This document shows, piece by piece, positions 42,862 to 45,768 of a stretch of 45,768 bases of DNA (position 1 is the stretch's first letter; each line of letters begins with the position of its first letter). The notes below the pieces were generated by a model. The model had not been told where the DNA came from. It saw only the letters and a program-made list of their open reading frames with translations, and searched no databases. Both the position numbers and the translations under genes were made by a program. Source of the stretch: a virus; the IMG/VR virus record IMGVR_UViG_3300032770_000037, positions 1 to 45,768 of that record; one strand, written 5' to 3'.

Positions 42862-43176
42862 TTATTCCGCCGCGCTCGCGGGTTTCTGTTTCTCGGCCAG
42901 TTGAACCATAGGCTTAACCGGGTCGCCGGGGCTGTGATTGATCAGCCATTCGATCAGGGCCGGCAAATCTGGACAGCCAAATCCTCGATTCGGGAAATCA
43001 TGCAGGGAATCATCGAAACGGATGTTTAACTCAGTGAACGCATCGGACCGCTGCGCGGTATCTACCGACTGAATGACGACGGACTGGGTGCTTTTGGCGA
43101 ACATGCGGTAAGAAATGGGGATGTTCTCGCTGTGAGATTGGGGCCGGCAAAGGCAGTTGTCACGCTCTTGGCTCAT
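42862..43176 (-). CDS. Hypothetical protein, 104 aa
   Basis: ATGA overlap with the zinc gene upstream. Cys in the N-terminal part (CLCRP), then a beta-like middle (SVVIQSVDTAQRSDAFTEL) and a helix (PALIEWLINHS). It lies just upstream of the MoxR gene. Not recognised. Confidence 0.65.
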   Translation of the reverse strand: MSQERDNCLCRPQSHSENIPISYRMFAKSTQSVVIQSVDTAQRSDAFTELNIRFDDSLHDFPNRGFGCPDLPALIEWLINHSPGDPVKPMVQLAEKQKPASAAE

Positions 43177-43385
43177 TCAGGTCGAAACCTTAGCACGTTG
43201 CCCTCGCCATCGCACTCATCGCACACGGACAATTCAACACCGGGTTCGCCGATGATCGTGACACGATGCAGCTTGGCGTGATGACCGCACACGTCGCAGG
43301 GCTGCTTGCCTTTCTTGCCGTGGCCGTTACCGGAAGCGATTACAGGGGCATTACGTTTGATTTGTTCAGTCGCGGGCGTCGTCAT
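43173..43385 (-). CDS. Zinc-ribbon protein, 70 aa
   Basis: Two CxxC pairs, CDVCGHHA (about 30-37) and CDECDGEG (54-61), form a classic ribbon with HRVTI between. Basic N-terminus. It could be a small DNA- or RNA-binding regulator. Starts 42 bases downstream of the clamp-loader-like gene. Confidence 0.7.
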   Translation of the reverse strand: MTTPATEQIKRNAPVIASGNGHGKKGKQPCDVCGHHAKLHRVTIIGEPGVELSVCDECDGEGNVLRFRPE

Positions 43386-43426
43386 TTCCGTTCCATTCTC
43401 CTTGTATCAGATGCGGTTTTTGGTTG

Positions 43427-44104
43427 TCAACAAAGTTTTGTCTGGAGACCCAATACCAGCGCCCGGAAGCTCAGATGACCACCACAGGCCGCCAGCGGAA
43501 AATCATCCACGGTCGGCGGCCGGTGGTTGCGCCCGGCTTCTTTCCACAACGCAGCCAGCCATTCATTGGCCAGTGGTCTCAGCTTCTCAAGATCAGTCTC
43601 GAATTCAACGAGCTCACAGCGCGTGACCGTGCGCCGGTCCATTCCATCGAGATAATTCGTCGTGAATACCCACACCGTTGACGGCGGCAGATTGTCCAGA
43701 GCGAAATTGAACCTATCCTTGGCATCATCCTTGAGTTTGTCGGCTTCGCTTACAACAACGCATTTCCAGCCGCGGGGATTGAGAGCCCGGTAATGCGCTC
43801 CCTGCAATCGCGCCTCCACTTCCAATGCGCCAAGACCGGCTCCGCACAGGTCGAAATACCCACTCATTTGACGCGCGATCAGTCCGCCGGTGATGTCGCA
43901 TCCGAGTGCGCCAGCCAGAACGCGCGCGGTGCAGTTCTTCCCGCAACCGGTTGCGCCGTGGAATAGAAAGCCGGTGGCATACGGTTCTTCGGCGAACCGG
44001 GCCAACCGTCGCGCCACTTTCGCTTGGCCGATGATCTCGGCCCATGTATTCGGCGCAAGCGCGTTGGTGAGGCTTTGCGCGGTATGGAAACGGTTCAATC
44101 GCAT
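43427..44104 (-). CDS. Clamp-loader-like AAA+ protein with altered Walker motifs
   Basis: 225 aa from ATG 44104 (GGAGAG 7 nt upstream; ATG 44131 is weaker and would overlap the DUF6166 gene more). The fold follows DnaX/RFC: IIGQAKVARRLARF (24-37), P-loop GATGCGKN (50-57), box V CVVVSEAD (115-122), sensor 1 VFTTN (146-150), TRCELVEF (161-168) in place of the SRC box. The Thr/Ser after the P-loop Lys is Asn, and the Walker B first Asp is Ser. These changes suggest an ATPase-weak, delta-prime-like subunit or adaptor. It may load host clamp for phage replication. Confidence 0.75.
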   Translation of the reverse strand: MRLNRFHTAQSLTNALAPNTWAEIIGQAKVARRLARFAEEPYATGFLFHGATGCGKNCTARVLAGALGCDITGGLIARQMSGYFDLCGAGLGALEVEARLQGAHYRALNPRGWKCVVVSEADKLKDDAKDRFNFALDNLPPSTVWVFTTNYLDGMDRRTVTRCELVEFETDLEKLRPLANEWLAALWKEAGRNHRPPTVDDFPLAACGGHLSFRALVLGLQTKLC

Positions 44105-44397
44105 CGGACATCTCTCCGGTTCCTGATCCATGCTTCAACGTCAATCTCGATCTCAAAGTTTCCATGCCATTGAGAGACGTGATCCCATTTGAAATTCTGA
44201 TGAAATTTAACCGCAATCTCGGACTCGATACCCGCGGCCATCAGAATCGCCAACGCCAGTTGCGCCGGTCCGCTTCCGCCATATCCCCAGTTGAATCCAT
44301 CGGGACTGTGGTTCCAGACTAATTGACTGGGCAGAGGATTCAGCCAATGTCCGTCTATCATAACCTCACGCGTCGCTTCGTTTCCCTTGATCTTCAT
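44095..44397 (-). CDS. DUF6166-like protein, 100 aa
   Basis: ATG 44397 after AAAGGA. Contains GFNWGYGGSGPAQLALAILM, the hallmark of DUF6166, and a helical aromatic C-terminus (WHGNFEIEIDVEAWI). Found in phages, plasmids and elements; role unknown, possibly anti-restriction. It overlaps the clamp-loader-like gene by 10 bases. Confidence 0.7.
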   Translation of the reverse strand: MKIKGNEATREVMIDGHWLNPLPSQLVWNHSPDGFNWGYGGSGPAQLALAILMAAGIESEIAVKFHQNFKWDHVSQWHGNFEIEIDVEAWIRNRRDVRCD

Positions 44398-44435
44398 TGT
44401 GTTCCTTTCCGGTTTGCGCGCCTTACGCAAAGTGT

Positions 44436-44473
44436 GAAAAAGATGGGAGACCGTTGCCGGTCCCGGTCTCCCC
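44436..44473 (-). terminator. Intrinsic terminator of the methyltransferase operon
   Basis: Leftward transcript: a 9-bp GC stem (GGGAGACCG at 44445-44453 with CGGTCTCCC at 44464-44472, 10-nt loop) is followed by ATCTTTTT. This is a classical rho-independent terminator 25 bases beyond the methyltransferase stop. It splits the leftward arm into an upstream block (44499-45768) and the rest, unless antiterminated. Confidence 0.8.
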
Positions 44474-44498
44474 GTTGTGGGACTCGCCTACTCGCAAT

Positions 44499-45122
44499 TT
44501 AGATTACCTTCAAGAGTGACTCGCGCGTGTTTCCGGCCTTGCGCCATACAAAGTGCGCATATTCAATCGAATCGGTCGCATTGCGCTCCTTCAATGGCAA
44601 CCAAGTCACGTGGCGCTTGAAACCCATGCGTTGCGCGTGCACGTAAATCCTTTCGGGCATATTCTGCTGCCAGAATTCAAGGCGGTTCACGCTCCCCAAA
44701 AAGTTCAGACGTTGAAGCATAACGACGTAGCCTCCATCCCGGCAATCACTGATGGCTTTCTGAATAATCTCGACGGCAATCGAGAATGGCGGGTTTGTAA
44801 TTATCAAATCGTACTTCATGGGCATCTCGATCGTTAAATAATCGCTAGCAATGTTAGCTGGTGAATCTGACCGGATATCGACCGTTTCGAATGAACGAGA
44901 CGAACAAAACAAGGCGTGGACGTTAGCGATTGCCTCGGGGTAGCTCATGGGTACTTTTCCATTTGTTCCGCCGGCGCACGGGTCGAGAATATCTTTGATG
45001 CCGGTGAACCCGTCCGGTCCAAAGTCAATCGCCCATGCCCTCAAGAAGTGCTCGATGGCTGGAATTGGCGTGACATAATAATCGCTCGCCTCGCGCCGAG
45101 TGCCGCGCAAGGTGCTGCTCAT
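44499..45122 (-). CDS. Solo DNA methyltransferase (N6-adenine type)
   Basis: 207 aa from ATG 45122, after GAGGAGG. SAM motif I appears as DPCAGG (47-52) and the catalytic motif IV as NPPF (110-113). Motif IV NPPF/DPPY types methylate adenine or cytosine amino groups; NPPF favours N6-adenine. The N-terminus ASDYYVTPIPAIEHFLRAW is frequent in phage methylases. No restriction gene is nearby, so it probably protects phage DNA or times replication. ATGA-coupled to the upstream gene. Confidence 0.8.
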   Translation of the reverse strand: MSSTLRGTRREASDYYVTPIPAIEHFLRAWAIDFGPDGFTGIKDILDPCAGGTNGKVPMSYPEAIANVHALFCSSRSFETVDIRSDSPANIASDYLTIEMPMKYDLIITNPPFSIAVEIIQKAISDCRDGGYVVMLQRLNFLGSVNRLEFWQQNMPERIYVHAQRMGFKRHVTWLPLKERNATDSIEYAHFVWRKAGNTRESLLKVI

Positions 45123-45289
45123 TTCATCCTCCTCGGTCTTTTGATCCGAATACATTCCTTGAATACCCAGCAAAACTTGCGAATCGGAAATAGGATGCGA
45201 ACTTTCTGCTCCCCGGGCTGAGTGACCGTGCCGGGATAGCAGCCGATTTCATCCCGCACGTATACAGTTTGCCCGATTTTCAGCTTCAT
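45119..45289 (-). CDS. Small beta protein, 56 aa
   Basis: ATG 45289 after AAAGGAACC; stop overlaps the methyltransferase start (ATGA). Starts MKLKIGQTVYVRDEIG and ends very basic (CIRIKRPRRMK). A small SH3/KOW-like barrel is plausible. Not in the usual size range for automatic callers. Confidence 0.6.
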   Translation of the reverse strand: MKLKIGQTVYVRDEIGCYPGTVTQPGEQKVRILFPIRKFCWVFKECIRIKRPRRMK

Positions 45290-45298
45290 GGTTCCTTT

Positions 45299-45523
45299 CT
45301 AGTGAACGTGCGGCGTATCGTCCGCCGCATCCAAGTCCTCGGGCGCTGGCGGCAGCGCAAATGCTGCACGCGCGCGCGCCACGTCATCCTGCATCCGGCA
45401 ATGCTCGCGGTCAGTGTGCGTGTAGAGCTCGCCGTTTTCCGCGCGTTGCATGATCCGAATCACGCAACCGCATTGCGGCACTTTCTGAATGTCGATTACG
45501 ACGTCATTCCCGTTGACTTTCAT
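45299..45523 (-). CDS. Hypothetical protein, 74 aa
   Basis: ATG 45523 after AAGGAG; overlaps the upstream gene stop (ATGA). Beta start (MKVNGNDVVIDIQKV) with CGCVIRIM, a His/Cys set in the middle (TDREHCRMQ) and an acidic end (DLDAADDTPHVH). Not recognised. Confidence 0.65.
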   Translation of the reverse strand: MKVNGNDVVIDIQKVPQCGCVIRIMQRAENGELYTHTDREHCRMQDDVARARAAFALPPAPEDLDAADDTPHVH

Positions 45524-45645
45524 CGCATTGGTCTCCTTGGTAGCCGCACCCGTTTCACTTGGATCCCGGCGCGCCGGCAAAATGCCAGCAGTGCCTTGGT
45601 CTTGGGCGCGGGATTTCGCGGCAGATTCCGAATCGTCACTTTCAT
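45520..45645 (-). CDS. Small basic protein, 41 aa
   Basis: ATG 45645 with AAGGAGG upstream; stop overlaps the next ATG. MKVTIRNLPRNPAPKTKALL and a basic end (KRVRLPRRPMR). Its MKV(T/N) start and ribosome-binding site resemble those of the next gene. Not recognised. Confidence 0.55.
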   Translation of the reverse strand: MKVTIRNLPRNPAPKTKALLAFCRRAGIQVKRVRLPRRPMR

Positions 45646-45690
45646 CGCGTTCGTTCCCTCCTTGGTTGTAGCGCCTGTTCTACTCCCCCG

Positions 45691-45768
45691 TCAAACCTTC
45701 CGTACTGTGAGCGTTCCGTGTGCCAGAGACACTTCGATTTGTCGCCCGGCCGGTAACCAGCTTTTTCC
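45691..45768 (-). CDS. Partial gene at window edge
   Basis: The last 25 codons of a leftward frame that begins outside the window: ...WLPAGRQIEVSLAHG, then TLTVRKV and a stop. A beta-strand end is likely. The identity cannot be told. 45 bases separate it from the next ATG. Confidence 0.35.
   Translation of the reverse strand, partial: GKSWLPAGRQIEVSLAHGTLTVRKV

Overview
The window looks like most of the genome of a tailed phage or prophage with a long, non-contractile-type tail module. It is organised as two large convergent transcription units. Host inference: the late exported proteins are rich in Asn-Thr and Trp-Asn pairs, a style I associate with secreted proteins of Verrucomicrobiota (Limisphaerales/Pedosphaerales-like). 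This is an inference from protein style only; nothing in the window fixes the host. I recognise no integrase, repressor, DNA polymerase, primase, tRNA or CRISPR array.

Layout. (1) 1-1082 is GC-rich with no convincing gene and an unusual density of perfect hairpins and AATTACC motifs. (2) A leftward gene of unknown function (1083-1706) is separated by about 720 bases, holding a likely sigma70-type promoter (2183-2209), from a rightward operon. (3) 2425-33456 runs rightward: a replication start (initiator-like protein, DnaB helicase), DNA packaging (TerS, GpA-type TerL), head (portal, S49-like protease, scaffold-like protein, major capsid, decoration-like protein), head-tail connection, tail tube, tail chaperones with a clear -1 frameshift site, tape measure, distal tail, very large exported fibre/spike-like proteins, a cluster of small membrane proteins that looks like a lysis cassette, a beta-barrel-like protein, and a papain-fold amidase candidate. 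(4) 33213-45768 runs leftward: RecT annealing protein with a PD-(D/E)XK nuclease and a RuvC-like resolvase, many small genes, a vWA/metallopeptidase protein, a MoxR-type AAA+ ATPase, a clamp-loader-like AAA+ protein with altered Walker motifs, and a solo DNA methyltransferase.

How the parts work together. Gene boundaries in both arms overlap by ATGA/GTGA/TTGA almost throughout, so translation is probably coupled within long polycistronic messages. The helicase and its partner would start replication on host polymerase. The RecT/nuclease/resolvase set would handle recombination and concatemers, TerS/TerL would package them, and the late genes would build and release virions.

The most notable points are seven late proteins with Sec-type signal peptides, including fibre/spike-like proteins; a mosaic joint near 33360 where two convergent genes are both cut; a G-quadruplex-prone GYGD/WSGD repeat gene beside the MoxR/vWA pair; the structured left end; and a nested 77-nt hairpin in the lysis region.
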